Assembly (NCBI RefSeq): GCF_012952295.1
Contig: NZ_JABBCH010000012.1
Span: 1 to 64,000, forward strand
Direction: 5' to 3'
DNA length: 64,000 nucleotides
Origin: Crystallibacter degradans
Lineage (GTDB): Bacteria; Actinomycetota; Actinomycetes; Actinomycetales; Micrococcaceae
Shown here: piece after piece, positions 8,858 through 17,431 of the stretch
Layout: the number at the start of each line of letters is the position of its first letter
Position numbering within the stretch: the first letter of the stretch is position 1
Position numbers and translations under genes: made by a program
Notes under the pieces: model-generated
What the model was told of the DNA's origin: nothing
The model's input: only the letters and a program-made list of their open reading frames with translations
Databases searched by the model: none

Positions 8858-9151
8858 ATGTGGATCGGCTGGATAGAATTCGACCTGCTCCTGGGAGACG
8901 TCCATTCCCTCAAGGAGAAACGATCTGTGGTCCGGCCGGTCATCGCCGAAGTGCGCAAGCGCTTCGACGTCTCGATCGCCGAAGTCGACCATCACAACCT
9001 GCACCGGCGCGCCGGGCTCGGCGTCGGGCTTGTCGGCGCGGACCGGGCCCACATCGTTAAAGTACTCGACGCCGCGGAGAATTACGTGGCCTACCGTCCC
9101 GGGGTGGACCTGCTCAGCGCACGCCGGCAGATCCTCTCCAGCGACGATTGA
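8858..9151 (+). CDS. DUF503 (YlxP-like) family protein
   Basis: This 97-aa protein begins MWIGWIEFDLLLGDVHSLKEKRS and matches the small DUF503/YlxP family throughout, including the conserved LKEKR and the VGLVGAD segment. In many genomes ylxP lies between infB and rbfA, but here it is isolated among metabolic genes. No specific activity is established from sequence. Its stop at 9151 lies 80 nt before the thioesterase start, and both genes are on the same strand. Confidence 0.85.
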   Translation: MWIGWIEFDLLLGDVHSLKEKRSVVRPVIAEVRKRFDVSIAEVDHHNLHRRAGLGVGLVGADRAHIVKVLDAAENYVAYRPGVDLLSARRQILSSDD

Positions 9152-9231
9152 CTTCTTGCAGGCGTCCTCCATCGGGCTGTCTCTCCGATACGGTTGACTT
9201 CGAGACCCACGCCACTGTCATGGAGGAAACT

Positions 9232-9660
9232 GTGACCACGCCCGCAGCCAAAGAATACGAGACGGTCGAAGACCGGATCCGCCACCTCTACTCCTTCGAT
9301 AAGTCGTCCCAGCATCTGGGCATCGAGGTGGTGGAAGCCGAAGCCGGCCGCGTGGTCATGTCCATGGCGGTGCAGGAAAGCATGCTCAACGGCCACGGCA
9401 TCCTGCATGGCGGCTATCTGTTTACCCTGGGCGACACTGTTTTCGCGTTTGTCTGTGAATCCCTTGGACACCCCTCCGTTTCCCGCCAGGCGGAAATCAC
9501 CTACATCGCACCAGGAGCCGCCGGCTCCAAACTGATCGCCACCGGCGTCGAGCGCACCCGCTACGGCCGCAACAACATCGTGGACATCACGATCGAGGAC
9601 CAGGACGCGCAGCATTTGGCCGAGCTGCGGGTCTTCGGCGTCCACGTACCCAAGAAGTAG
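9232..9660 (+). CDS. PaaI-type hotdog-fold acyl-CoA thioesterase
   Basis: I choose GTG 9232, which has GGAGG five bases upstream, over ATG 9220; this gives 142 aa, normal for PaaI. The hotdog motif NGHGILHGGYLFTLGDTVFA spans residues 53-72, with the HGG turn at 59-61 and the catalytic Asp at 68. Such enzymes hydrolyse aromatic or hydroxylated acyl-CoAs, often as a rescue activity in phenylacetate catabolism. No paa genes are in the window, so it may act as a general CoA-recycling thioesterase. Confidence 0.85.
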   Translation: MTTPAAKEYETVEDRIRHLYSFDKSSQHLGIEVVEAEAGRVVMSMAVQESMLNGHGILHGGYLFTLGDTVFAFVCESLGHPSVSRQAEITYIAPGAAGSKLIATGVERTRYGRNNIVDITIEDQDAQHLAELRVFGVHVPKK

Positions 9661-9701
9661 CCCGGGACAAAGCCTGTCCATCTACCGCGAAGGAAACCAC
9701 C

Positions 9702-10532
9702 ATGGCCACTGTGCCCGCGATCGACCTGAACAACTCTGTCTCCATTCCGCAGCTTGGCTTCGGCGTCTTCCAGGTGCCGCCGGCCGAAACCCAGCGCGCC
9801 GTCGAAGCGGCCCTTGAGGCGGGCTACCGCCATATCGATACGGCTGCGGCCTACCGCAATGAGTCCGGTGTCGGCGCGGCACTCAAAGCCAGCGGCATTG
9901 CCCGCGAGGATCTGTTCATCACTACCAAACTGCGTAACGGCGAGCAGCCCTGGGTCCGCAAGGCTTTCGATAACAGCCTTCGCGAGCTCGGCCTGGACTA
10001 TGTGGATCTGTACCTGATCCACTGGCCGGTTCCGGCGCAGAATCTCTACGTCCAGGTCTGGAAGGAGCTGGAGAAGATCCACGGCGAAGGCGGCTCCCGT
10101 GCCGTGGGCGTCTCGAATTTCCTCCCCGAGCACCTGGAGACACTGCTCGCAGCAGCGGACCTTGTCCCGGCCGTCAACCAGATCGAAATCCACCCCACAC
10201 TGCAGCAGGCGGAGACGGTGGAGCTGAGCCGCAAACACGGCATCGCCATCGAGGCCTACAGCCCGCTGGGCCAAGGTGCGGACCTGAACCACGCTACGGT
10301 CACCGAATTGGCGGCCAAGCACAACGCAACGCCGGCGCAAATTGTCCTGGCCTGGCACCTGGCTCAGGGCAATGTCGTCATCCCCAAGACCGTGAGCCCG
10401 GAGCGCATGGCTGAGAACCTCGCTTCGGCCGAGCTGACGCTTACCCCGGACGAGGTCAGCGCCATCACGGCGCTGGAAGCCGGCAACCGGATCGGCGCGG
10501 ATCCGGCCACCGCGGCCTTCACCCAGATGTAG
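9702..10532 (+). CDS. Aldo/keto reductase
   Basis: This 276-aa (beta/alpha)8 NADPH-dependent reductase has the full catalytic tetrad: Asp46, Tyr51, Lys76 (TTKLRN) and His107 (LIHWPV). PKTVSPERMAEN near residue 230 is the typical cofactor-binding segment. GAAGGAAACC precedes the ATG. It resembles the 2,5-diketo-gluconate reductase/AKR5 branch. A second, separate family member is encoded at 36202-37035. The physiological carbonyl substrate is not deducible. Confidence 0.92.
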   Translation: MATVPAIDLNNSVSIPQLGFGVFQVPPAETQRAVEAALEAGYRHIDTAAAYRNESGVGAALKASGIAREDLFITTKLRNGEQPWVRKAFDNSLRELGLDYVDLYLIHWPVPAQNLYVQVWKELEKIHGEGGSRAVGVSNFLPEHLETLLAAADLVPAVNQIEIHPTLQQAETVELSRKHGIAIEAYSPLGQGADLNHATVTELAAKHNATPAQIVLAWHLAQGNVVIPKTVSPERMAENLASAELTLTPDEVSAITALEAGNRIGADPATAAFTQM

Positions 10533-10544
10533 GGCCTCGGCGCT

Positions 10545-11004
10545 CCGGCCGCGGAGACCTGGGCCGTGCGACTGATGGCCAGCGAGTGGTCGGCGCCGTC
10601 CACCACGACGTCCTCGGCATCCGGGAAACAGTCCAGGATGGGCCGGCGGACCTCGGCGAACCTTGGTCCGCTGTCGGTGCCACCCACGTGCAGGACTGGG
10701 CATTGGATGCGGTTAGCGGCCGAGAACTGCCAGGTCAGCAGCGCGGGCACGACGGGCGGCGAAGAGCCGCTCGTTGGCGGCGCGGAATTCGGGAGCACTT
10801 GGGACGTGCACCGGTGGTGGTTCCACCCCACGACGCGTGCCCGCGGGATCGATCCCGGGCCCAGTTGGGGTGCTCTACGTACCCGCGCCGGCGGTAGACA
10901 ATCGTCCGGAACCGGTCGCGCAAACGGTCGGCCACGGGGAACAACTCATCCGCGGTGAGCGCAGTCTGGATGAAGTACCAGTCGCCCTCACCTCGTATTA
11001 AGAA
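10545..11004 (-). pseudogene. Decayed alpha/beta hydrolase gene
   Basis: Two pieces of an alpha/beta hydrolase are found in different minus-strand frames. An N-terminal-like part (GDWYFIQTALTADELFPVAD, then RTIVYRRRGY) lies at about 11001-10840. A C-terminal-like part (PVLHVGGTDSGPRFAEVR, then DVVVDGADHSLAISR) lies at about 10741-10556. The middle, including any GxSxG elbow, is missing and the frame changes between and after the pieces. This looks like a gene broken by internal deletion and frameshifts. It follows 11033-11344 on the same strand. Exact ends are approximate. Confidence 0.7.
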
Positions 11005-11032
11005 ACTGTCGCTCGATCTGCTGCGTGTGCAG

Positions 11033-11344
11033 CTAACAGGCGCAGGGCGGCCCAACCCGGCGTGTGAGAGGAGCCAGCAGCCAAAAGCGAGTCGTGTTTT
11101 GAGCCCTGAGCCTCTGCCCGGCGCGCTGCATAACGTCCACCAGTTCCTGAAGGGTCGTGAAGGCGCGGGCCTCGTCCACTGAATCGAAGTAGTGGAGCAC
11201 GAGGACGTTGTTCGGATCATCAACCATGCGGTGCACGGAGTCGCTCGTCACCCCGCTGAATTCCGGCATGTCTGACACAGAATCGTAGACCTTTCGCCAG
11301 GCTTCGTAGTCGGCAACGCGGTGCAGTATGAGTAAGAGCGCCAT
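11033..11344 (-). CDS. Small dimeric alpha/beta-barrel-like protein of unknown function
   Basis: This 103-aa protein starts MALLLILHRVADYEAWRKVYDS. It has the beta-strand / His / Tyr-Trp pattern seen in ferredoxin-like antibiotic-biosynthesis-monooxygenase and YciI-type small proteins (for example VLVLHYFDSVDEARAF). I do not recognise a specific function. GAGCCC lies upstream, a weak ribosome site. It precedes the decayed hydrolase by about 30 bp, so the two may once have formed an operon. The C-terminal ~15 residues look frayed and could be altered. Confidence 0.6.
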   Translation of the reverse strand: MALLLILHRVADYEAWRKVYDSVSDMPEFSGVTSDSVHRMVDDPNNVLVLHYFDSVDEARAFTTLQELVDVMQRAGQRLRAQNTTRFWLLAPLTRRVGPPCAC

Positions 11345-11855
11345 TCTGGGCTCCTAGAAATTGGGTTGCCTTTGCGCGCGCCGTCGAAGGGGAGTGGGTG
11401 CTGCCGACAAGAGTCAGGCTACGCCGGTGCCGTCAAACAGGGAAGGGCCTTGGGCCGGGCGCGGATCGGTCCGCGGTGATCAGCTAGAAGCGCCTCCCGA
11501 TCGGCGCGGGAGCCTGCTGGTTGGCTTCGCTGATCTTGATCCGGACTCCCTCAGAATTGATCGTTTTCACCGCATGGAGACGTAGAGCTCCCTGAACTTG
11601 ATCGCTCCATCACCTGCGTGTCGCATCCGCCCTCCGCTCCCGGGTAAAAACCGGGCCGGGACAAAAGGCCGTGTCAGGTTAAATCCGCCTGCGTACCGCC
11701 GATTCTTCTAGAAAGAAGCGGCATCAAATCGTCCGCATCGTTTTCTACGTTTCGATTCCCCTTGACGCGGCAGCGTTGCAAGCGGACAGTAAAACTGCGC
11801 GGCCGATCGTTGCTGAACGGCAAAGTCATCGGCCGCACAGGAACCGACAGCTGCC
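11345..11855. other. Intergenic region of ~510 bp without a convincing gene
   Basis: Short ORFs on both strands here lack ribosome sites and recognisable motifs. The stretch separates the minus-strand small protein from the plus-strand MFS gene and must hold two divergent promoters. I could not pick out confident -35/-10 pairs. Local base composition near 11740-11860 is less GC-rich than the genes. Confidence 0.5.
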
Positions 11856-13199
11856 ATGAAGAAGCCATTCGCACAGAAACAGCCCGTAGGTACTGCTCCG
11901 CGGCGGCCCGGGACCGGTAGGCTCCGGGCCCTAAGACCACTCGGCCGGCACGACTTCAGGATCCTGATTACGGCACTGTCCATCTCTATCTTCGGCAGCG
12001 GCATGTGGGCCGTGACCATGGTCTACCAGGTCATCGCCCTCGACGGCGGCCCGGCTGAGCTGTCGCTCGTGGCCGCGTTGGCCGGCCTCGGGTTGGTGTC
12101 TTTTGTCCTGCTGGGCGGCATTGCGGCAGACCGGCTCCCCCGCAGGCTGATCCTTATCAGCGTGGAGGCGGTCAATCTACTGGCCCTGGCCTCCGTCACG
12201 CTCCTGGCCCTGACCGGGCGGCTGCAGCTGTGGCAGGTGGCGGCCGCCGCTACGATGCTGGGCATCGCGTCGGCCTTCTTCTTCCCGGCGTACTCCGCCA
12301 TCCTGCCGCGCATCTTGCCACCCGAGGAGCTCCTGGCCGCCAACGGCATGGAGGGCACCATCCGGCCGGTGCTGCAGCAGGCAGCCGGCCCGGCGGTCGC
12401 GGGCATGGTGATCGCGGCAACCAGTCCGGGGCACACCGCGGCCCTCATCGCCGCCGCCCACACCATCGCGTTCAGCATCCTGCTGCGTTTGCGCTCGGAT
12501 GACGGCGGCGCACCCTCCGCACAGGCCCGCCCCTCTGTGTGGGCGGACCTGCGCGAGGGAGTTGCCTATACCGCCCGCACGCCGTGGCTGCTGTGGACGC
12601 TGCTGTACGCCGTTGTTTTGTTGCTGCTGCTGATGGGCCCGCTGGAGGTGCTGTTGCCCTTCGCCATCCGGCAACAGCTCGGCGGTGGGGCCGCAACGTT
12701 CGGATTCATGCTGGCGATGTTCGGCATCGGCGGCGCGGCCGGCGCTCTGACCGTTTCCAGCTTCCGGCTGCCCAGGCGCTACCTGAGCCTGATGATGCTG
12801 CTATGGGGTTTCGGGACCGTACCGATGGGCATTCTCGGCTTGACCAACAGCTTCTGGCTCATGGCCGCAGCGCTTGCCACCTGCGGTTTCACCTGGGGCG
12901 TGGCGCAGGTGATCTGGGGAACACTCCTGCAGCGCAGGGTTCCTCCACATCTGCTCGGCCGCGTCTCCAGCCTGGACTTCTTTGTCTCGCTGGCGCTGAT
13001 GCCGGTGTCGATGGCTCTCGCCGGCCCGGTCGCCGAAGTAGTTCCGATCTGGCTGATCTACATGGTGGTTGCCGTGGCGTCACCCGTGCTCGCCATCGCC
13101 GCCATCCTCATTGCCCGGATGCCGCAGGATGAAATCGCCCATCCGCTGGACACGCCGGCCGAGGCAGCTGCCAAGGGCGCGCAGCCGCCGTCGTCATGA
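11856..13199 (+). CDS. MFS transporter, probable drug/enterobactin-exporter-like (MFS_3 type)
   Basis: This 447-aa integral membrane protein has about 12 hydrophobic segments beginning near residue 35 (FRILITALSISIFGSGMWAV). The cytoplasmic loop GGIAADRLPRRLILI between TM2 and TM3 matches the MFS motif A. RILPPEELLAANGMEGTIRP is typical of the MFS_3 group of exporters. The ATG at 11856 lacks a clear ribosome site; the predicted soluble N-terminal ~33 residues could be shorter. Its neighbours do not indicate a substrate. Confidence 0.8.
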   Translation: MKKPFAQKQPVGTAPRRPGTGRLRALRPLGRHDFRILITALSISIFGSGMWAVTMVYQVIALDGGPAELSLVAALAGLGLVSFVLLGGIAADRLPRRLILISVEAVNLLALASVTLLALTGRLQLWQVAAAATMLGIASAFFFPAYSAILPRILPPEELLAANGMEGTIRPVLQQAAGPAVAGMVIAATSPGHTAALIAAAHTIAFSILLRLRSDDGGAPSAQARPSVWADLREGVAYTARTPWLLWTLLYAVVLLLLLMGPLEVLLPFAIRQQLGGGAATFGFMLAMFGIGGAAGALTVSSFRLPRRYLSLMMLLWGFGTVPMGILGLTNSFWLMAAALATCGFTWGVAQVIWGTLLQRRVPPHLLGRVSSLDFFVSLALMPVSMALAGPVAEVVPIWLIYMVVAVASPVLAIAAILIARMPQDEIAHPLDTPAEAAAKGAQPPSS

Positions 13200-13265
13200 G
13201 CCGCGTTTAAACCGAAGCGGCGGCGCCAGCCAGGCACCGCCGTCGTTGTTTGAGTGGTTTGGAGG

Positions 13266-14363
13266 TTACCGCGGGCGGTACGTGTTGACCATCGGGCAGT
13301 CGAACGGATCCCGCGCCGAGAGGCCCACTTTGTTCAGGTAGTTGACGACGATGCCGTACGACTTGGGCAACGTGGTCTCTGTGTAGGGGATCTTGTGCGT
13401 GGCGCAGTATTCGCGGACGATCTCGCTGGCGTGGGCCAGGTTGGGCCGGGGCATGCTCGGGAAGAGGTGGTGCTCCACCTGGTAGTTCAGCCCGCCCATG
13501 AGGCCGTTGACAAAACGGTTGCCCAGCGGGGTGCGGCCGATGATGTTGCGGCTGGTCAGGACCTGGCGGCTGAGGAAGTCCACCTTGGAATCCTTCGGGA
13601 TCAGCGGCATGCCCTTGTGGTTCGGCGCGAAAGACGCACCCATGTAAACGCCGAAAACGGCCAGCTGGACACCGATGAAGGCGAAGGCCATGCCGAGCGG
13701 CAGGAAGTAGAAGATGGCCGCGATGTACAGGGCCAGCCGGGCAAAGACCATGCTCAGTTCGCGCTTGCGGCCCTTGACGGTCTCGCGCGAGAACAGGTAC
13801 TTGATGGACGTGGCGTGGAGGTTCAGGCCCTCCAGCGTGAGCAGCGGGAAGAACAGGTAGCCCTGACGGCGGGTGAACCAGGCCATGAAGCCCTTGCGTT
13901 CTGCCACCTGTTCCGGCAGGAACGAAATGGTGTCCTGCTCGATGTCCGGGTCCTTGCCCATCGTGTTGGGGTTGGCGTGGTGGCGGTTGTGCTTGTTCAT
14001 CCACCACTGGTAGCTGATGCCCACAAATGCGTTGGCCAGCACGCGGCCGGCACGGTCATTCGCGGGGCCGGATTCGAACACCTGGCGGTGCGAGGCCTCA
14101 TGCGCAATGAAAGCCAGCTGCGTGAACAGGATGCCCAGCACGCCGGCAATGATCAGCTGGAACCAGCTGTCGCCCAGCAGCACGAAACCGGTGGCGGCGC
14201 CCGCCAGCCCCAAGCAGAGGGCCACGAAAAGAGTGATGTAAAAAGAAGTGCGACGGCGCAGGAGGCCGGCTTCGCGGATCGTCTTGATCAGATTCGAATA
14301 GCTGCTCGAGGCAGATGTTCCGCGGGTTGTGCGGGTATTACCTGGTGACGTTGTTATGCTCAT
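13266..14363 (-). CDS. Membrane fatty acid desaturase
   Basis: I set the start at ATG 14363, preceded by GAAGG, giving 365 aa. The three di-iron histidine boxes are intact: HEASH at 88-92, HNRHH at 125-129 and QVEHH at 295-299. Gln in box three is typical of acyl-lipid and front-end type desaturases. Hydrophobic pairs lie at about 42-85 and 205-243. It inserts double bonds in membrane lipids and would increase fluidity. It is divergent from the cold-shock gene at 14752, sharing a 388-bp intergenic region, so cold induction is plausible. Confidence 0.92.
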   Translation of the reverse strand: MSITTSPGNTRTTRGTSASSSYSNLIKTIREAGLLRRRTSFYITLFVALCLGLAGAATGFVLLGDSWFQLIIAGVLGILFTQLAFIAHEASHRQVFESGPANDRAGRVLANAFVGISYQWWMNKHNRHHANPNTMGKDPDIEQDTISFLPEQVAERKGFMAWFTRRQGYLFFPLLTLEGLNLHATSIKYLFSRETVKGRKRELSMVFARLALYIAAIFYFLPLGMAFAFIGVQLAVFGVYMGASFAPNHKGMPLIPKDSKVDFLSRQVLTSRNIIGRTPLGNRFVNGLMGGLNYQVEHHLFPSMPRPNLAHASEIVREYCATHKIPYTETTLPKSYGIVVNYLNKVGLSARDPFDCPMVNTYRPR

Positions 14364-14573
14364 ACGGCCTTCAGGGGGATTGAGTCCGACTTCCCAGCCG
14401 TGTGATAAGTGGGCGTATGCCCTGCAGATACGTTTCATTGTAACCGGCGAATCTGAACGCAGGCTGAATGCGCGCGTAACCGCACGCTACTACCTGAGGA
14501 CGTCGGGCGCTGACGTGCAGCTCTCGCCGTGCCGGAAGAGCTGCACGCGAACGCCCGCTTAAAGCAGTGGTAA

Positions 14574-14600
14574 TTGACCACCCAAAACATCCTGTAGAGT
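14574..14600 (+). promoter_or_regulatory. Putative promoter of the cold-shock gene with long 5' leader
   Basis: TTGACC (14574-14579) and TAGAGT (14595-14600) form a plausible sigma-70-like pair with a short 15-bp spacer. Transcription from here would give a leader of about 145 nt before the ATG at 14752. Long structured leaders are characteristic of cold-shock mRNAs. The promoter is read by eye only. Confidence 0.45.
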
Positions 14601-14751
14601 TATCCCCGTAGTTGTTGTGTTGCGCATTTGATTTTTAGCAACAGGTTCCTCCGCCGGAGTAACTTGTGCTTCTCTGAACGGCCGTAAAGAACACCGCTGC
14701 GAGGGGTCCCGAAAAGCGGGATCTCATTCAAGGCTCTAGAGGAGTACAAAA

Positions 14752-14958
14752 ATGGCAACAGGAACTGTGAAATGGTTTAATTCCGAAAAGGGCTTCGGCT
14801 TCATCGCTCCGGACGACGGCTCTGCCGACGTTTTCGCTCACTACTCGGCTATCGAAGCCAATGGTGGCTACCGCGAACTGCGCGAAGAGCAGAAGGTCGA
14901 GTTCGAGACCACCCAGGGCCCCAAGGGCCTGCAGGCAGCGAACATCCGCGCCCTCTAA
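14752..14958 (+). CDS. CspA-family cold-shock protein
   Basis: This 68-aa single OB-fold RNA chaperone has RNP1 KGFGFI at residues 13-18 and RNP2 VFAHYS at 27-32, and ends QAANIRAL. The opening [18 protein letters not shown] is canonical. GGAG lies before the ATG. A clear terminator follows at 14993-15036, so it is probably monocistronic. It is expected to melt mRNA structures at low temperature or during general growth. Confidence 0.97.
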   Translation: MATGTVKWFNSEKGFGFIAPDDGSADVFAHYSAIEANGGYRELREEQKVEFETTQGPKGLQAANIRAL

Positions 14959-14992
14959 AGGTGGCTGCGGCTAACGCCGCACACTGAATTCC

Positions 14993-15036
14993 AAACGGAG
15001 CCGGTTTCTTCTCACGAAGAGGCCGGCTCCGTTTTT
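14993..15036 (+). terminator. Rho-independent terminator of the cold-shock gene
   Basis: AAACGGAGCCGG (14993-15004) pairs with CCGGCTCCGTTT (15023-15034), followed by further T residues. The position 35 nt after the cold-shock stop fits. Confidence 0.9.
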
Positions 15037-15083
15037 CGTTGCCCGGGCACTCCACTAGCAAGAAGCAGACCCGGGGAGGCAGA

Positions 15084-15698
15084 ATGGTTGTTATGCTCCC
15101 AACCACCGTTGACCCCAGTGCCACCGAATTTGTGACCGAGGTAGTGCCGCAGATCCTGCTGATTGGCGGCGCTGTGGTAGTTGCCATGGGGCTGGCTTTC
15201 GCCGTCACGTGCTGGCTGGTGGTGCGCCGGATCCGGCGTTCCGGCGTGGTGCAGCGCGGGGTGCGGAAGGGCAGCATGGCCGTCCGGTCCGTCACCGCGG
15301 ACGATGCCGGTCGCAAACTGGCGCGGCTGAGAATGCAGCTGGAGCGCTCCTCCGAGGCAACCATCCGCTCGCTGGCTGCTGCCGATGGCCAGGGCCGGCC
15401 GCTTGGCGATTTGCCAGCGGTAGCTGCCAACCTTACCCGCGCGGAACGTGGCTTGGACGAGCAGTTGCACTTGGCCCAGCGTGAACCGAATCCGCAGCTG
15501 CGCAAGTCCCTGGTGCCGGGGCTCGCCGAGCAGGTCGAACGGCTTTCGGGATTGTCCGCGGAGCTGCGCCAGTCACTGCTGCAGAACGGGCACACCGTCA
15601 GCACTTCGCAGATCGAGCGCGTCAGTACGCATCTGGCGCTGGAAGTGGACGCCCTGCGGACGTGGAACACGGCCTACGGCTCACGGCAGCTCCCCTGA
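15084..15698 (+). CDS. Single-pass membrane protein encoded beside PspA
   Basis: GGGGAGGCAGA precedes the ATG at 15084, giving 204 aa. One transmembrane segment is visible at about residues 24-46 (ILLIGGAVVVAMGLAFAVTC), followed by a basic stretch (RRIRRSG) and a ~155-residue cytoplasmic helical domain rich in Leu, Glu and Arg. I do not recognise a named family. It lies 47 nt upstream of the PspA-family gene on the same strand, which suggests a membrane partner for PspA in envelope-stress protection. It is not similar to PspB or PspC. Confidence 0.75.
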   Translation: MVVMLPTTVDPSATEFVTEVVPQILLIGGAVVVAMGLAFAVTCWLVVRRIRRSGVVQRGVRKGSMAVRSVTADDAGRKLARLRMQLERSSEATIRSLAAADGQGRPLGDLPAVAANLTRAERGLDEQLHLAQREPNPQLRKSLVPGLAEQVERLSGLSAELRQSLLQNGHTVSTSQIERVSTHLALEVDALRTWNTAYGSRQLP

Positions 15699-15745
15699 CC
15701 ACGGCCTGACCCTGTCCCGCTCCCCTCACTGCTAAGGATCCTGCC

Positions 15746-16432
15746 ATGTCGATCGGACGACGCCTTTCCCGCATCATCCGGGCCAAACGGTCGGCTGCCA
15801 GCCAGGAGCCCGAGAACCCGATCAGCTCCCTCGATGGCGCCCACCAGCATCAGCTGGACCTGCTGGACCAGGCCCGCCGCAGCGTTGCGGACGTCGCTGC
15901 GAACCGCCGGCGCGTCGAGCTGCTGGCCGAGCAGGCTGCCGCTGAGGTGGCTTCGCTCAACCGCTCCGCCGAACAAGCGGTGCAGGCAGGGAACGACGAC
16001 GGCGCGCGGCAGGCTCTGCAGCGGAGCATCACCGTGGGCAAGCGGCTGGAGTCCCTGACGGCACAGCGCCAGCAACTGGACGCTCAGGTGCGCGGGCTCG
16101 AACAGACTTTAATGCGGCTGGAGCACGGGATCGAGGACTCGCGATTGCGCTACCAGTCCCTCAAGGCAGACCATAACGCGGCGCAGGCCGCCCTCGGAAT
16201 GCGTGAAACCCTGACCGCGTCCGGCCAGCAGGCCGCTGCCGCGAACGCCGCCGCGCGGGAAGCGGAACAGGAGGCCCGCCGGATGCAGGCCCAGGCCGCG
16301 GCCTATGAAGAACTGTCATGGTCGGACCAGAATTCGCCGCAGGTCCTGCAGGCCTTCGAGGAACTGGAGACCAGAATGGGCGCTGAAGAGGAGCTAAGGC
16401 AGCTCAAGGAGCGCCGGAATCCGGGCCCGTAG
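15746..16432 (+). CDS. pspA: PspA/IM30 family membrane-stress protein
   Basis: This 228-aa protein is almost entirely predicted coiled coil. The pattern of Leu/Ala heptads with Gln and Arg and the C-terminal FEELETRMGAEEELRQLKER are typical of PspA/Vipp1 (ESCRT-III-like) proteins that coat damaged inner membrane. The canonical N-terminal amphipathic helix MSIGRRLSRIIRAKR is present. It follows the single-pass protein at 15084 and probably shares its transcript. Paralogues exist in Actinobacteria, so whether this is the main PspA is open. Confidence 0.82.
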   Translation: MSIGRRLSRIIRAKRSAASQEPENPISSLDGAHQHQLDLLDQARRSVADVAANRRRVELLAEQAAAEVASLNRSAEQAVQAGNDDGARQALQRSITVGKRLESLTAQRQQLDAQVRGLEQTLMRLEHGIEDSRLRYQSLKADHNAAQAALGMRETLTASGQQAAAANAAAREAEQEARRMQAQAAAYEELSWSDQNSPQVLQAFEELETRMGAEEELRQLKERRNPGP

Positions 16433-16439
16433 CGTTCTT

Positions 16440-16453
16440 GATTGTTGACAATC
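16440..16453. promoter_or_regulatory. GntR operator copy 1, upstream of the gntR gene
   Basis: GATTGTTGACAATC is GATTGT and ACAATC, perfect inverted arms, around a central TG. With two extra leading bases, TTGATTGTTGACAATC is identical to 20450-20465 between the divergent amidase/racemase and DUF3830 genes. GntR/FadR-family proteins bind short dyads of this size. It lies 80 bp upstream of the regulator's ATG, consistent with autoregulation. Confidence 0.75.
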
Positions 16454-16501
16454 CACATTCGTCAAGCCTGACGACCTAGAATGATCGTGATGACAGTAGC
16501 G

Positions 16502-16515
16502 AATAGTCGACAATC
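16502..16515. promoter_or_regulatory. Degenerate GntR operator copy 2
   Basis: AATAGTCGACAATC matches the operator at 11 of 14 positions, keeps the full ACAATC half-site and lies just ahead of the GGAGGG ribosome site of gntR. Binding here would block transcript elongation or initiation of the regulator itself. Confidence 0.5.
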
Positions 16516-16532
16516 GACGGAGGGCTCCCGGC

Positions 16533-17381
16533 ATGCCTGGGCTTGACGATCTGGCGGCGCTGGAAGAGCGTCCCACCGCTGTGCTGATCGCCAACCGGCT
16601 GCGGAACCGCATTATCAATGGCTCCTTTGAGCTGGGCGAGCAGGTCACCGAGGCGGCCATCGCTGCGAAGCTCAAGGTGTCCCGCGGGCCTGTACGCGAG
16701 GCACTCCAGCGGCTGAGCCAGGAGGGCCTGCTCGTGGGCCACCGGAACCGCGGAGTCTTCGTCCTGGAGCTCACGCCGAAAGATGTCCATGAGATCTACG
16801 TTGCCCGGCGTGCTGTTGAAACGGCGGCCGCATCCGAAATCATCGGTGCCGGCGACAAGGCCGTCAGGCAGGCCGCACGGAAGCTGACCACCTTGGTCCG
16901 GAAACTACCGGACGCCGTGGCGGCGCGGGACTGGAGCAAGGTCGCCGAACTGGACTTGAAGTTCCACGAAACACTCGTGGTGGCCTCGGGCAATTCGCGT
17001 CTGTCACGAATGTTTGTCACCCTAGCGGCTGAATCCCGGATCTGCATGGTCCACGTCAAGATCTCCTACCGCCGGATCGACATGCTGGTCGAAGAGCACC
17101 AGCAGATGATCGACCTGCTCGTCGCGAAGGATGCCGAGGGCCTGTATGCCGCCATCGTGAACCACATGGAAACGGCGACGACGGACCTCACTGAGTCCAT
17201 GGAAGAAATGCTCCGGCTGCAGGAAGCAGCCATAACAACTCCCGACGCCGAAGCCGAAGCGCCTTCGCCTGACGGACAGACACCTAGTCGCGATGGGGAG
17301 ACACCGGCCGGAGCGGCGGCAACGCCGGACGCCGTTTCCAAGCCCGACGCCGCAGCAGTCCCGGCGCCGGCCAGCGCCTGA
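16533..17381 (+). CDS. GntR/FadR-family transcriptional regulator with a Pro/Ala/Asp-rich tail
   Basis: This 282-aa protein has a winged HTH at about residues 15-75 (VLIANRLRNRIINGSFELGE, then VSRGPVREALQRLSQEGLL). An FCD ligand-binding domain follows at about 85-225, with the metal-site pattern including KFHETLVVASGNSRL. The last ~50 residues are a low-complexity Pro/Ala/Asp tail, unusual for FadR-type proteins. GGAGGG precedes the ATG. It is convergent with the amidase/racemase operon (51 bp between stops), and the shared dyad sites make it that operon's likely repressor. Confidence 0.88.
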   Translation: MPGLDDLAALEERPTAVLIANRLRNRIINGSFELGEQVTEAAIAAKLKVSRGPVREALQRLSQEGLLVGHRNRGVFVLELTPKDVHEIYVARRAVETAAASEIIGAGDKAVRQAARKLTTLVRKLPDAVAARDWSKVAELDLKFHETLVVASGNSRLSRMFVTLAAESRICMVHVKISYRRIDMLVEEHQQMIDLLVAKDAEGLYAAIVNHMETATTDLTESMEEMLRLQEAAITTPDAEAEAPSPDGQTPSRDGETPAGAAATPDAVSKPDAAAVPAPASA

Positions 17382-17431
17382 GCGCTCCGCAGCCTGAGCG
17401 CCCCGCAGCCTGAACAATCCGCCGACCGGAC

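Noticed and set aside
11361-11585. 74-aa plus-strand frame
   Set aside because: No ribosome site, no motif and unusual composition; probably chance in an intergenic stretch.
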